Assembly: GCF_023159225.1 (NCBI RefSeq)
Contig: NC_063171.1
Location: 6,596,386-6,660,385, forward strand
Direction of reading: 5' to 3'
Source of the DNA: Perognathus longimembris pacificus
Lineage: Eukaryota > Chordata > Mammalia > Rodentia > Heteromyidae
Length of the DNA stretch: 64,000 nt
Shown here: positions 44,415 through 56,852 of the stretch, in pieces
Numbering within the stretch: position 1 is the first letter of the stretch
How the letters are laid out: each line of letters starts with the position of its first letter
Made by a program: the position numbers and the translations under genes
The notes under the pieces: model-generated
The model's database searches: none
The model's input: the letters and a program-made list of their open reading frames with translations, nothing else
What the model was told of the DNA's origin: nothing

Positions 44415-44492
44415 ATGGTCAGCCGCCGCGGGGCGGCAAGATGCTGGATGGGTCCCTGCTGGCGCGCTGGCTGGCCGTGGCCTTCGGGTTAA
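44415..44492 (+). promoter_or_regulatory. Upstream ORF overlapping the WNT9A start
   Basis: An ATG at 44415 in strong context (G at -3 and G at +4) opens a 25-codon frame that ends at TAA 44490-44492. It is out of frame with WNT9A and overlaps its first 52 coding bases. If transcription starts about 30 bp below the TATA-like box, this ATG is only some 15-20 nt from the cap, so leaky scanning is likely. It may dampen WNT9A translation. The reading frame itself resembles no known protein. Confidence 0.6.
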
Positions 44493-44535
44493 CGCTGCTG
44501 CTCACCGCGCTGCGCCCTTCGTCTGCCTACTTCGG
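44441..44535 (+). CDS. WNT9A: WNT9A coding exon 1 (signal peptide exon)
   Basis: The ATG at 44441 has A at -3. The exon encodes 31 codons plus two bases: [20 protein letters not shown], then [11 protein letters not shown]. It is a charged N-terminus followed by a hydrophobic secretion signal, closely matching the WNT9A (formerly WNT14) N-terminus. The donor is GTAGGT at 44536-44541, splitting the Gly32 codon (GG|A). WNT9A is a secreted Wnt ligand involved in synovial joint formation, chondrogenesis and hematopoietic stem cell emergence. The exon lies inside a CpG island, about 70 bp downstream of a TATA-like box. An out-of-frame upstream ORF with a strong start context overlaps the start codon and may reduce translation. 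Confidence 0.95.
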
Positions 44536-45995
44536 GTAGGTGCCCTGGGCGGGCGGGCACCGGCGACGGGGCCGGCCCAGGCGGGGGGCGTCCCCTGGGC
44601 AGCGCCCGCCGGTCGCGCGGTGGGCGCTCGGCGGGGTCGCGGGGTTGCCGGGAGCTGTTTGTTTGCGGCGCGCGCGGCCCTCGGTCCGCGAGTCAGAGTC
44701 CCTGCTACGCGTGGAGGGTTGGAGGACCCGCGTGTCCGACGGGCTCGTGGGGGTCTGGGGTTCTTCGTGACCTCCGAGAAGTCGTTGTCGTCGCCCCCAC
44801 CGTAGGCCGTCGTGTGTCTGCCAAAAGACCGGTGCTTCCCGGGCTCCTGCCCACCCAACCCCCTTGGCTCTTTGGAGAAGTTAATTTAACAACAAAAAAA
44901 TAAGTACAAAATCCAGATGTTCCTTCCATTGAGCCCCGAAGGGGCGGGGGCGGCGGCTCCGAGTTAGAGAAAAGCACTTTTTGTTTGTTTTTGTTTTGCG
45001 CTTTGCTTGTGGCGCAAGGTCGGGCTCCGGGGGCCCCGGCCCTTGGGAGCGCGTCTGAGACCCGAGTCGTGCAGCGCCAGCCGCGGTCCCGCGGGGTAGC
45101 TCCCTGTGCCCCTTTCTCGTTTGCACTAGCAGTTTTCGGTGTTGTCAGGGCGTCTCTCTCGTTCCTTTCCTTCTCTCCTTTTCCGCTCCCTCCCCCTCCT
45201 CCCAGATGCCCACACCCAAGAGACCTTTAAGAGGGACCCTCACCATGCTTTGAGCACTCTGAGATCCAGGGTGGCATCGAGAAAGGTAGCGCCCCAGCTT
45301 TCTCCACCTTCCTTCCTTCCTTCCCTCCCGAGAGCCGCCCCTGGGAGATCTGGCTGGCCCCTTGGATCCCAGCCCCAGTCCCGGGTGCCCTGGGCCGCTC
45401 CCTGTCACCTGTTCCCTTGCCCCTGGCCCAGGCGTCCAGCGCTCAGCGGCCTGGCCGGCAGAGGGCTCCGTTGGTCCAGGAATCTGGCACCAGTCAGGGC
45501 AGGGAGAGGCCGGCTGGACCGAGGAGCCCTGCAGGTGTATCCTGTTCTCAAAGAAAATAAAATATTTTCATGGGAAACTTTCCCTTTGTGTTTTTCTTTC
45601 TCCTTTCTTTTTCTGTTCATTCTTTTGGGTTGTCTTCCAAGGTCAGTTTCATGTCTCCATTCCTGGGGGACTCCCACTTTGCCCCCCTCTTGGCTCTCAC
45701 TGTATATTGGGCCTGGGCCTGGCACACCCCTGCATGCCATCTGTGCAGTCCTGAACCTCACCCATGGGCAGGAGGGAGGGCTAGTGAATGGCCCTCTGGC
45801 TACAGGTCCATCGTGAGTCACAGCCATCTCATCAGCCAGCTGTGCCTTCCTCTCTTCCATCCCAACCAAGAAGCTCTGCTCATCAGGCTTCTGTCACACC
45901 CAGGGCTTGTCTAGATGGCCACTTTGCTCTACCTGGGAGTCCCCAAACTCAGATTCTAGGGGAAATAAGGGGCTGTCTCAGTGCTTTGCTATTTT

Positions 45996-45998
<3 letters not shown>

Positions 45999-46045
<47 letters not shown>

Positions 46046-46058
46046 CACACACACACAC
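45999..46058 (+). repeat. (GT)n-GCGCGC-(AC)n palindrome
   Basis: About 20 GT units, then GCGCGC, then 7 AC units. The inner 34 bp form a perfect inverted repeat, and the whole 60 bp is alternating purine-pyrimidine. Confidence 0.95.
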
Positions 46059-47519
46059 TTCAGTTCCCTGGCCTCTGGCTCTGTTGCAAGTAATCAGGGT
46101 TTCAGTGCTGCTGTGGTTCCCCTGTTAGCTCCCAGTGCAGCTCAGAGAAGGCAAGGACCAGCTCTTTGTGAGGGCAACTCTCCTTATAGCTGCCTGTGAG
46201 ACATGCTGCCCTATGAACTACCACCTCTGCAGGGGGCACAGCATAGGGGGACCGAAGTCTCCTGGACTCAGAATGGGCACTTTCTGAATCAGGAGCTGAG
46301 GTAGGAAACTTGGAGGGCAGAATAGGTGATTTTGTCCCCCTGGAATTCCTGGGCGTGATGGAAGGCAGGGGTGAAGGGGAGAAAGCATACCCCTGGGCTT
46401 TTCTCTGTCTAGAAGTTCTGCTCTTGGCCTAGCCAAGAGAGGACATAAGAGCCCCTAAACCCAAAAAAGCCAGTCAGGGCCAGAGGTGGAGACTGGACAA
46501 GGAGTCTGCTGTGCCTATGGGGTATGCTGGAACAGCCCTCCCCAGCCCAAATGGAGAGGGAACAGGGAGAAGGAGCTGGAATCTAGGGCTCTCCTCTCCC
46601 TTCCCCCTCTCCAAAGCTCTGCCTGGCACGGAGGCTCCCAGGCAGGAACGCGGCTCCAGTTACAGCCCAAGAACCCAGAGAGGAGAGGCTGGCCCCGGGG
46701 AGGGTCACGTGGCAGCAGAAGCCCTCCCTGCCCCCTCCCTGAGCTGCAACCCAACCCTGCCCGTTTTGGCCGCCCTTCCCTTCTAGAGGCCTCTGGCCAC
46801 CCTGCCACTGGACCCCTCCAGGCTGGCTGCCAGCCATGGGGAAGGGGCTCCTCTCTTCTCCCCTTGGCCCAGCTCTGCATCCTGGCTTGATCAGCAGGTG
46901 GCATTTCCATCTGGTTCTCCCTGGGCTGCTTGTGTTCCTGGGGCCTGGCCAGCAGACCTGATAGGAGCCTGGAGGGGCTAGCTGGAGGTCATATGAAGGC
47001 CAGAGGATACAGACCCAGGCCCTCCCCCAGAGTACCCTAGAATGGGCTTCAGACTGGCTTCTTCATCTCTTACCCCTCCCTAGGAGTCTGAAGGTGAGAG
47101 GATGGAGCTGAAGAGGGTGGAACAGCAGAAGTCTGGAACAAGTGTCTGGGTTGTTTTGTTGCCGGTCATTTTGGCATTTAGAAGGGAGGCTTCAGACCTG
47201 GCTAGGAGTTGAAGGTTGGTGGGACCTCCGCACCTTGAAGCCCTTTCTCTGGAATCCTTGGCAGAATTGAACTAGACCTAGCAGTGCTCCTTGGGAGACC
47301 TGGGGCTTATAACTTTTCAGTCCTTCCTTCCTTCCTTCTTTGCCTTTTCTTTTTGGCCACATGCATTCACATTTCAGAAAATGCTTGCAGGTTACTTCAA
47401 CTAGCCCTGAATAGCAGACTTTGGGCACTTTGGACCACTGGGGGTTGTTTGGGACTTGATAAGTCAGAGGCCTTCTTTTTGTTCCTGCATGTAACTTACA
47501 TCCCATGAAATTCTCTCAA

Positions 47520-48320
47520 CACAGTGGTTTTTGGTGTATTCACAGACTGTACAGCCATCACCACTATCTAATTCCAGAATATTTTCCTCAGCCCAGAAAC
47601 CTCATACCCACTAAGCAGTCATTCCCCATTCCCCTTCCTCCAGCCCCTGGCAACCACTAATCTTTCTGTCTCCGTGGACTTTCCTCCTCTGGACATTTCA
47701 TATAAATTGAATCATACACTATGTGGTCTTTTGTGTCTGGCTTCCTTCACTTGGAGTCATTTTTTTCAGCTTTATCCATGCTATACTGTGAAGCAGTGTT
47801 TCACGTATGACTGGAATACATTCGATTGGATGATTGTACTATAGGCTTAAAAAATCGTTCATCAGTTCATAAGGCTGTTTCTACTGTTTGATTTTTTTTC
47901 AAATGTTGCTGTGAACATTTGGTGAATAAGTTTTTTTCCACTTGTGTGACTGTATACTTCCAATTCATTGGTTGTACATACCTAGAAATGGAATTGCTAA
48001 GTCCTATGGTAATTCCATGTTTAACCTTTTGAGGTACTCACATACTCTTTTCCTAAGTACCATACCATTTTACATTTCCACCAGAAATGTTCAGGAGTAT
48101 CGTTTCTCCATATTATCACTAGCACTTTCCGGTTTTAATTCTACTCATCCTAGTCGGTATGAAGTGGTATCTCATTGTGGCTTTGATTTGCACTTACCTG
48201 ATGATTGATGATGTTGAGCATCATTGAGTGGGCTCTTTTTTTTTTTTGCCATTTGTGTATCTTTAGAGAAGCATATATTCAGTTTCTTTGTATTTTTAGT
48301 CAGATTGTCTTTTGTTATTG
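47520..48320 (-). mobile_element. Old L1 3' region (antisense)
   Basis: ACTGTACAGCCATCACCACT, AGCCCCTGGCAACCACTAAT, TAGAAATGGAATTGCTAAGT and TATGAAGTGGTATCTCATTG are the reverse of an L1M-type 3'UTR running into the end of ORF2. Confidence 0.8.
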
Positions 48321-48456
48321 AATTGCAAGATCACCTTAAATGATCTGGATTTGTCCCTGGATAGAGACCTTTTATCTTTTATTCGGTATGCAGATATACT
48401 CTCATTTCTGCACACATAAGTAACATCCTCAGGTGGCTGTCTTGTGCCTGTCTAAC

Positions 48457-48476
48457 GTGTGTGTGTGTGTGTGTGT
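48457..48476 (+). repeat. Short (GT)n tract
   Basis: About ten GT units, not next to a SINE. Confidence 0.85.
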
Positions 48477-49884
48477 TCCTGTCTATGAGAGCCTTTGTAG
48501 GTGCTCAGGGAACTTCCTGAGGAAGACTGCTTAGGTAAACAGGGCAGGGGACTAGTCTGCCCCTTGACCTTGTGTGTGATCCCAGGGCCTAGTGGTTGAT
48601 TGGCCATGTGCCCATGTCTGTCAAGAACACTCAGCTTGTCCTCAGTGGGATCAGAGAAGGCTGGAAAGAGTTGCAGGACAGGAGGTTTGAAGGTACAGAC
48701 TACTAGGCTGAAGGCTGAATGGTAGCTTGACAGAGAACATCTTCTGGGGACAGTACAGGCTGGAGAAGGGTTTAGCTGGAGGTCAGGATCCTTCCTGAGT
48801 TGAGTGGGCAGGAGATGAGGAAGTCACAGACTGGAAGTTTAGATCTGAGTTAATAGTGGCTGGTATAGTTGTGAGCAGCTGCTCTCCATGGAAACATCCA
48901 GCTCCAGATACCCCAGGAAGCCTATGGGTGGTGGTACTTAGGGGATAGAGAGCAGGGCCAATGTGGGGCTCATCTAAGGCAGAAGAGGCAGCAGCCAGGC
49001 TGACTGGGGAGGCATCCTGCAATTGGCCTTGCAGATGAGACCCAGGAAGTAGGTATGGAAAGACTAGGGATGGGCCAGAGGAGGAGGGCTTGCTGGCTTT
49101 GGAGGGATGCAGGTGGGCCAACATGCCTCTGTGACTCCCAGGAACACTGATGATCAGCAGAGTGAGTGTGGTACCTGGCCTCTCATTGTGTGGGGCCTGG
49201 CTTCTCATTGCATGGGGCCATGTGTATAGATGTGAGAGGCAGGTGGGAAGAACTAGTCTTCCCTCTCCGCTCTATGCTGGAAGCATCTTCATCACAGCCT
49301 AAGCACGCCCTCTCTCTGTCCATAGGCTCGTGACATGGCAGTCCTTCGACTGTGTCCTAGCTCCCAACACAGACCACAGGACCAGACTCCTGGGATGGGG
49401 TCCACAGGCTTTCTTGAGCTCTCTTGAGGGGATGGGGAGTAGTGTCCAGCAGCTATATGGTGGGATTTGAGGTGAGGTGGAAGCAGCCACCACCTGGCCC
49501 CCCTCAGCTGTGTGAGCAGATGTCCTGTCCACAGCCGGCGGCTGTCTGGACAGGGAGACAGCTGGCCTAATCTCACTTCTGTCCTCGTCACACACTCTGC
49601 CTCTTGCTGCCGAGGCTTGGGTGCCCACACTGGGCAGAACCCAGTGGATGCCGTGCAGCATTTGTGTGGCTCAAGGCCCGGGGCCAGGGGGACTCCTGCC
49701 TGTGTCTGTCCGAATTGCCATTTCTTAGGGTTTGGTCACCATGAGTGAGGCATGTGGGTCACTTTTTACCCTAGGAAAGAATGCACAAGTACAGATTCTT
49801 TCTGAGGAGGCCCTGAACCCCAGGGAGAGTGATGAGTTGATAAGGGGTGGGTGGAGGGATGCAGCAAGGCCCCTCCTTGCTGGC

Positions 49885-49980
49885 TGAGGAAAAATGACAC
49901 CTGTTGACAGCCCTCCGACACTCGCTTTCTTAATCTCAGCCTGCCAGGCACCCGGCTGCCTTTGTGTATTGTGCTGGTGT
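49885..49980. promoter_or_regulatory. Candidate regulatory element in WNT9A intron 1
   Basis: TGACACCTGTTGACAG (49895-49910) combines a T-box-like half site (AGGTGTCA on the minus strand), an E-box (CACCTG) and a MEIS/PREP-type TGACAG. It sits in single-copy-looking sequence of the SINE-poor part of the intron. Clustered motifs of this sort fit a limb or mesoderm enhancer, but only motif identity supports it. Confidence 0.25.
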
Positions 49981-52819
49981 GTGTGTGAGGGTGCCCTGTG
50001 GTGCCCAGCAGGCTGCTGCAGGGTTAGGGGGAGGCATGGTTGTCTGGGGTAATGGGGTGGCTTCTGGCATGAGCTCTCTGGTGATGGGATGAAGCCAGGC
50101 CCTTCAAAGCACACAAGGTGGGCTACATGGAGGTGTCTTTCTGGTTAGGAGCCAAAATATGGTGTTAAGGTAAAGTGGACCATGCTACCTGTGCAGGCCT
50201 TACCTCCAGGTTCCACCTGGGTGGCTGCTGCTTCTGGGAAGCCTCATGACAATTGCCCAGTCATGCCAATGTGTCCCTAGTAGCACAGTTTTAGGGCAGA
50301 AGAGAGTCTCCCCTTGGGTCTCTCTGAGTTCCGTACTATGTACTCCCTGCTGAAGGCTCCTACTAGCTTAAAGCCTGTGGGGGTCCTCTGCCAATTTGTA
50401 GGGGTACATGGTGCTCATTCATCTCACTAACTAGTCTGGTCCACCACTCTGGCTAGGGCTCTGACTTCAGCTGGCTGTATCCATACTTGCTGTATGTGGC
50501 TATTATCGTACCCCCTACTCCTACTCCTGCACTGCTAGACTGCCTGCCTTCCCATGCATGGACTGAACAGAACAGTACACTGACAACCACTGAGGGAGGG
50601 GGCTGGATATATGGATGGCTGCCTGAGAGCAGGTGAAGTACGTGCATGGCCCTGTGTGCAGGATACCCTGCCAGCCCAGTGGCAGGTGTCTGGGGACACC
50701 TTGCCATACCTGCCAATCTGGGTGGCACCAAGTTACCCCGGCTCCATGACTCACAAGCCTGGCCCCTCCTGGCGAGGTACTTGCTGGTCTGGGCATACAC
50801 ACAGGAGGAAACCCAGCCTCCCAGCTGGCAGCTCAGCACCTTGGGCTCAGTAGCCGGACGAGGCGATGGAAAAGGCAAGCCGCAAGCTGCGTTTGTTTTT
50901 CTTTGCGATACCTGAGGTCGGAGCGGCCAGGGGAAGTGGGCTGGAGGTCTAGCCCAGGGCAGGATGCTGCCAGAAGCTCTTGAAGCCTGAGGATGTAGGA
51001 CTGGCTCTGTTCTGGTAGATGGGAATGTGGGGGCTAAAGCTCCCATGGTCACAATCTCCTGGTCACAGCCTTGGTGTGGCACCTGGAGAGGGGGATCCTG
51101 CTCCAGGTTGCTGCATGGGACAATGCTTGTGGCTACCAAGGGTCCAACAGCTCTGCCTGACCCTCCTACCTGGTCTGGGGTTTGCAGTAGCCCTCTGAAC
51201 CCTGGGGGCCTAGGTAGCTAGGCAGAGAGGCAGCTCTTCCAGCAAGCATCTGTGCACTCTCTTGGGGCTCAGAGGCTGTTGTGGGGACAAATGAGCTCAT
51301 ATCCATGATAGATGGGGACATTTCTATTGGGCAGTGCCTTGGTTCTTGGGGTAGTAGCTGCCGATGGTTTGTCTTCCTCTGTCAAGCTGATCCCCAGGAA
51401 TTTGCCTACCAGGGCAGTGAATGAGTGAGCAGTGAGTGAGTGAGAAAGGGAGGCTCAGCTGTACTCTCCCAGTCCACTTGAACCCTGGGATCAGTGCTCT
51501 CTGTGACGTGTGCCCTCAGCCTCATCCTGGGCATGTCTGGGCACTGGGATGGTGTTTCAGCCCTAAGGGACATATGGATGCTCTCGGGATGAGAGCTGGA
51601 CTTGAGAAGGGTAGAATTTCAGACCATTGGGAGGACAGAGGGTTAATCTCAGCTCTGGTCTCTCAGTGCTGGAATTTGTTTTGATTTTATTTCACACAGA
51701 AATTAAACGCTGTCTGGCGGGGCTGAGGTTTCCTCTGCAGGGCACTGCGGCTTCTGGAACTGCACCCTTGGCTCCCTCCACCCTGGCCCAGAGAGAGCTA
51801 GTTCCCGAGCAGGGTGGCCGAGGGCGACAAGACCTACTGGCGGGAGGAAGGGCTGTGGGAGGCAGTTCTGGGGGCCTGGCATTCCTCCACTGGCGTTGCT
51901 GGTCCCCGCCTGCCCCGTGAATAGAAGGAGCTCATGGCTCAGGTGACAGGGCATGCTGCCAGCTTGGGTAGGGTGGCCCTGGGGTGAGCCAGCCTGGACT
52001 GTTGGGGCCTTGTGTGACTCTCCAGCTCTTGCCTGAGGGAAAGAATCACCTTGCTGGAACTCAGGGGAAATTCCTTGGGCACCAGGCAGCCACAGAGTGG
52101 CGCCTAAGGCCTGGCCCTAAGAACCGGGAGTGGTCTCTGGGATTTGCCCTGATTATGTAGCTGCTTGATATTCTGTAAATCAGTTTCTTTCTATAAGTCA
52201 GTCGAGGGCTGGGGCTTTTAGTCACCTGTCAGCACAGGCTTCATTGAGGCGAGTGCTGACTCCACTGGCCAGCCTTCAGGGATCAGGGAAGTGGTTCTAT
52301 AACTCTTCCCTGTGCTACTTCCCAGAGATAGAGACCAGAGCTATCAGTGGGACTTTGCACAGTGGAACTAACTGCTCTACATGCCACTTGTATAGTAGTC
52401 CTGGCCACATGTGGCTAGAACTTCCAGGTAGTCTCACATCTGGTATGGCTGCATCTTGAATGTATGGGAGCCAGTGTGAGGAAGCCTGGGGTACTGAAGG
52501 GCATGGGAATCCTTTGGACCACACTGGACTCTTTAAGAAAACAACCTTGAGTCAGCACTGGTCACGGGCTGGGTAGGGGCTGTAGCTGGATTGGAGGAGT
52601 TGGTCCTGTTCTGGCTTTCCCTCATGGGCTGCAAGGCCCTGGCCATATCACGTGAGCCTCTGGCCCTCAGTATCCTTCCTGTGTGTAGACACTAACATCC
52701 TACCAGGTTGTTCAAGATGACATGAAGATGTATGAGGACATTTCAGGTGTAAGCACCCTGTTTACAGTAATTGGGTCCTCTACTCAACTCAGTGCATCCT
52801 CTTGCAACAACTAAAACTG

Positions 52820-53150
52820 AACTTGAATGTGCACATGTATGTGTGTACATGTAAGCTAATATTTGAATGTGTGTACCCATCTGTACATCTGTATACATGA
52901 ATGTGTTTATGTGTCTCTCTGAGTTTCTATGATGGGTTCTTAGGCTATGTTTGCATGTGTATATGCACTTACAAGTTTTATTGGCCATGTGTGCACGATT
53001 ACGTGTGTGTGCCTTAATCTCAGTGTGTTTGTTTGCACATGTGTTCATAGGTATGCATACATTCATATGTGTATATGTGTCTGGACACACCAATGTGGAT
53101 GGACGGACAAATGTGTATCTACATGTTCACATGTGAGTATAGACATACAT
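52820..53150 (+). repeat. TG-rich low-complexity region
   Basis: Degenerate TGTGTGTACATGTA / TATGTGTGTAC-type repeats over about 330 bp. No clear unit and no SINE. Confidence 0.6.
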
Positions 53151-54139
53151 ATTTAACTTTGAAACTGATGAAGAACTGCTGTGATGAAATAATAAGAATA
53201 GATGCTGAATGAGAAATTGTGAGTGTGGTTTGGAATCTCAATGCATGAGGGAATACAGTGGAGGCCAAAACCTGCAGTAGGCGGGAATATTCAGAGACCT
53301 TCTTACTCCAGCTATGCCAAGACCATGGTCTCAGGATCCCCCCAGGGGAAGGCAGGGCCTTGAAGAAGGTTCTAGCCACACATAGGCATTAATCTTGGTC
53401 CAGTTTAATGGCCTGAGTTACTTGTATGGTCCAGTGCCCTGATTCACCTTGGTCTTGGGGTCTCTGTGTCAGGGGCTAGTGTGTCTGCAGGAGCCCACTG
53501 GCTCACATAGACATTCCTTCTGGAATGAGTGTTGGCATTCTGGGTCTTCTGTGACATGTCATCACAAATGGGCTGCCTTAAAGACATGTGATTGCTGCCT
53601 CCACGTGACAGCTGCCTCCTTCCCTCTTCTGTCCAGCCCTGAAAGCCTTTGCTACCAGGCTGTGCCTGTGTCTACAGCCCATCATTTTGGGGCTTCTGTT
53701 CTGTCCCACTGCATTTTCTCCCTTTCTTTACTGAGATACCCTTGCTGGCTTTACCCTATCCAGGATGACTCTCCCTTAAGTTTCTTACCTTCATTACACT
53801 TGCAAAAACCCTCATTCAAATAAGAGTCCTTCCTGAGGTTCTGGGCAGGCATATGTTTTGTTTTCCACTATGTATGTTTTGTCCCATTGAAGTGTTTTAT
53901 CCTCTGTTTTAAATTATTTCTGTCAACAGTTTCTCAAATACAGAAACCAATACATGGTTAGGGATAACTAGGCATGCGTGGAAATGTGGCTGGAGATCCA
54001 CAGAGACGTACCACACTCACAGGCTTGAAAGAAGCCTGATTTTAAAAAGAAGAATTTAAAGAGGAAAGAGTGACAACAGAAGCAGATACATTTGGAATAT
54101 CTGTAAAGGAGAAACCACAAAAACTGACCCAGCAAGTTT

Positions 54140-54380
54140 GGAAACACCAAACAGAACTAGGGAGAGAATGTCAATAATAGACATTCATAGAAAAGCAGAT
54201 TAGAAACAGCTGAAAGGAATTAGCAAACTGGAAGACTGGTCAGAAGAAATTATGCAGAGTACAGTGGAGAGGTGGACAGATGGAAACAGCCAGCCCAGGG
54301 AAGGTCCTAGAAGTCTCTGGGGAGAGAGTGAGGCAGGACTCACTGTTCTCTAGGGTCTTCCCAGGCAGAGAGTATAAATG
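54140..54380 (+). mobile_element. Possible old L1 5'/ORF1 fragment
   Basis: AGATTAGAAACAGCTGAAAG, then GGAATTAGCAAACTGGAAGA and AGAAGAAATTATGCAGAGTA resemble the ORF1 region of old mammalian L1. How far it extends in either direction is unclear. Confidence 0.4.
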
Positions 54381-55134
54381 AATCTATGTAGGAATATAAT
54401 ACATTAGAAGGACAGAACCCTGAAGCCAGCATCATGAGAGCAACCAGAGGGCAGAGCCCAGGGGTTAACACTCACTGAGGTAGGGAAAAGCTCCTTGAGT
54501 GCTTCAGATGCAGGAGGGACCAAAGTGCCAGGACAAAGGCCTTGTAAGGTGCAGGTAAGACAGCGCTGACTGGAGAAGCCCCTGGGATGGACCTCAAAAC
54601 ATAACAGCGTATAACTCAGAAAGGGCTTCACAGGATGAACAGATAAGAAAATCACAGACTGATTTCAGACATGGTAAATGACAGCTTTCCACCATAACAA
54701 TGTGGGGAGTCGAGACAATAAGTGTGGGGGCGGGGAGGGGAGCAAATGAGCAGAGAGAAAAATTTTTTAAATCCCCTAAAAATGGTAAAAAGAACGAAAA
54801 CCCCCAGGAGCAGTGTGCTCAACAGACTAGATGAGATGGAACAGTAAACCCAAGACCTAGCTGTGGAGGGTACAGTCCTCATAGATGAGGCTGGGTTGTT
54901 GGTTAGATCCATACTGTAAGAAGGGGTCCCAGTGGGATGCCCATTAGGGCGTCAGGATGTGGATGTAGAAAGGATAGGGAGAACACACCAATGCATGGGC
55001 CAAGGCAAAATGAGAATTGAAAGAGAAGAAGGCTCAGTATGACAACCCGAGGTTGGAAATCAGGCTAAAATATGTATTTTCTTAAGGAGGTATGAGGCCT
55101 GAAAGCATTGAGAAAACTTCCATCAGAAGCAATT

Positions 55135-55225
55135 GGAACCCCGAGGCTTGGATCAAGTGGTAGATCACTAGCCTAGTGAGTTCAAAGCTCTGAGTTCAAA
55201 CCCCAGTACCACAAAAAAGAAAAAA
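55135..55225 (+). mobile_element. ID-like SINE monomer
   Basis: AGGCTTGGATCAAGTGGTAG...CTGAGTTCAAACCCCAGTAC plus an A-tail; a short tRNA-like SINE without a B1-like head. Confidence 0.5.
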
Positions 55226-55429
55226 AAATCCTCCAGGACAAGGGAGTGGAAGCACTTCAAGCTAGATGCTAAGGAAATGAAGGAAGACGAGAGATAGTGA
55301 AAATAACACAGACCTGGAAGCCACTGTCAGAGGAGGTGGCAGCTTACCTGAAGATGGTCTAGAAAATGTCTGAGTAATTCAGTGATGAGAGGACTTGTGG
55401 CATTTGTCTCCTAAGGATTAAAGGAAGTG

Positions 55430-55970
55430 GTGCACGACTTTGGAAAACAATGCTGGCGGTTCCTCAAAGGTTTAAACATAATAGTTCCCTTTGACCCCTC
55501 AATTCTACTCCCAGGTGTACCTGAGAGGAATTAAGAGATCCTCATAAAAATGTGCACACAAGTGTATAATTGCAGAGTGAAAACCACCCTAGTATGCGTC
55601 TCCTAGTGAATGAATGAGCAAAGTGTGGCCCACCTCACCAGGTGTGCTTAGAAAGGAAGGAAACTTGGTCTTTTATTACCATGTGGATGAACCTGGAGGA
55701 CATCATGCTGAGGGAAATTAGCCAGTCACAGAAGGACAACTGTTGTGCAACTCCACTCACAATGTACCCAGAATAGGCCAATTCATCAAGACCGAAGACA
55801 GATGGCTGGTCACTGGGAGCTCTCAGAGGCATGAGCTTTGTCATAAAAGGTTGTGTTTTCTTTTTGAAGAGGTGAAAAAGTGATAGATATATGTACCTGT
55901 GAATATATAAAAAGTCTTCGAATGGGCGAACTTTATGGTGTATCACTTGAATATCAATAAAATGATTGAG
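55430..55970 (+). mobile_element. Old L1 3' end (sense)
   Basis: ATTCTACTCCCAGGTGTACC, ATGTGGATGAACCTGGAGGA and GGAAATTAGCCAGTCACAGA through TATCAATAAAATGATTGAGA follow an L1M ORF2-end/3'UTR. Confidence 0.7.
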
Positions 55971-56784
55971 AAGGAAGAGGGGAAAAATTAGGTTGGCATG
56001 GAAATTGTTCCACCCAGAAAAGCTCAGCTGTAGATGGTTTCTGTTGGGTTCTTCCAAACAGTGGAGAAGACATGATTCTTATCTGATACCAACTCTTCAG
56101 ACAGAACACTAGCAGAGCACCAGAGGCCAGTAGAAAGAACACAAGAGAAGAAAGCTAAAGACACACAGGGGGCAATTCCAGGCAAGATATTCTTTGAGAA
56201 TGCCAGCAATAGGAAGGGACAGAGCTGTCCTGGTCAAGCTGAATTCTTCAATGCCAGAGTCATCACTGACAGCATCAACACCCACCAATGAGTGTGAACG
56301 ATTCTTAGCAAACAGAGCCACAGAGAATTGCTCTAACTTGATCCTCATGTCCAGGTCTCCTGCTTAATGATAGGATATTAGAGCTTTCCTCTTAGGTCCT
56401 AAACACTGGGTGACTGGCTGTTTCAGTGAACCCTTGTCTCCCTCGTGGAGTGGGTACCCACCCCAGCTCTCTCACTTCTCCCCTCTACCATCCTTTGAGG
56501 TTGTCCACATTGGCAGACTGTGTCTGGCTGACACACTCTTGGCGCTTGTGCAGGGAACTGGGCAAGAACAGGTGACCTTGACTAGATGTTGCTGTCGGCA
56601 AGGTGACTTTGGGCACCAGGGGATGACAGCTCTTTGCCAGCTAAGGACTGCAGTGGTGGGTGGGGAGGCTGAGCTTCCAGCACAGCCAGTGCTGAGACAT
56701 TTTGCTAATGATTCTAGTTGCCCTGGGGAGCCAAGAAAAATATTTTAAGGCTTGCAAAGGGGAAATATGAAAACAAAGGGAGTC

Positions 56785-56852
56785 TACAATCCTTCAGATC
56801 TCAGCCTCTTGAGTAGCTAGGATTATAAGCATGAGCCATTGGTACCTGACTT
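56785..56852 (-). mobile_element. B1-like fragment (antisense)
   Basis: CAGATCTCAGCCTCTTGAGT, AGCTAGGATTATAAGCATGA: the reverse left end of a B1-like SINE. Confidence 0.6.

Larger units (their letters stand above)
20275..44440. other. Intergenic region between divergent WNT3A and WNT9A
   Basis: There are 24.2 kb between the two start codons; 5'UTRs are included because the transcription starts cannot be fixed by sequence. Both ends are CpG islands. Repeats are concentrated at 21.4-21.9, 24.4-25.2, 26.0-27.7, 28.6-33.8, 34.4-37.7 and 41.0-42.7 kb. Stretches without a recognised gene or repeat are about 20.65-21.37, 21.87-24.4, 25.2-26.0, 27.7-28.6, 37.7-41.0 (except 39.13-39.24) and 42.7-43.7 kb. 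No open frame in the region resembles a known protein. Confidence 0.8.
43700..45110. promoter_or_regulatory. WNT9A: WNT9A CpG island / promoter
   Basis: By eye this is a GC-rich, CpG-dense block, densest at 44190-44780. It spans the TATA-like box, exon 1 and the start of intron 1. The upstream third is mostly poly-C tracts with fewer CpGs. Boundaries are approximate; a CpG observed/expected calculation would set them. Confidence 0.75.
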
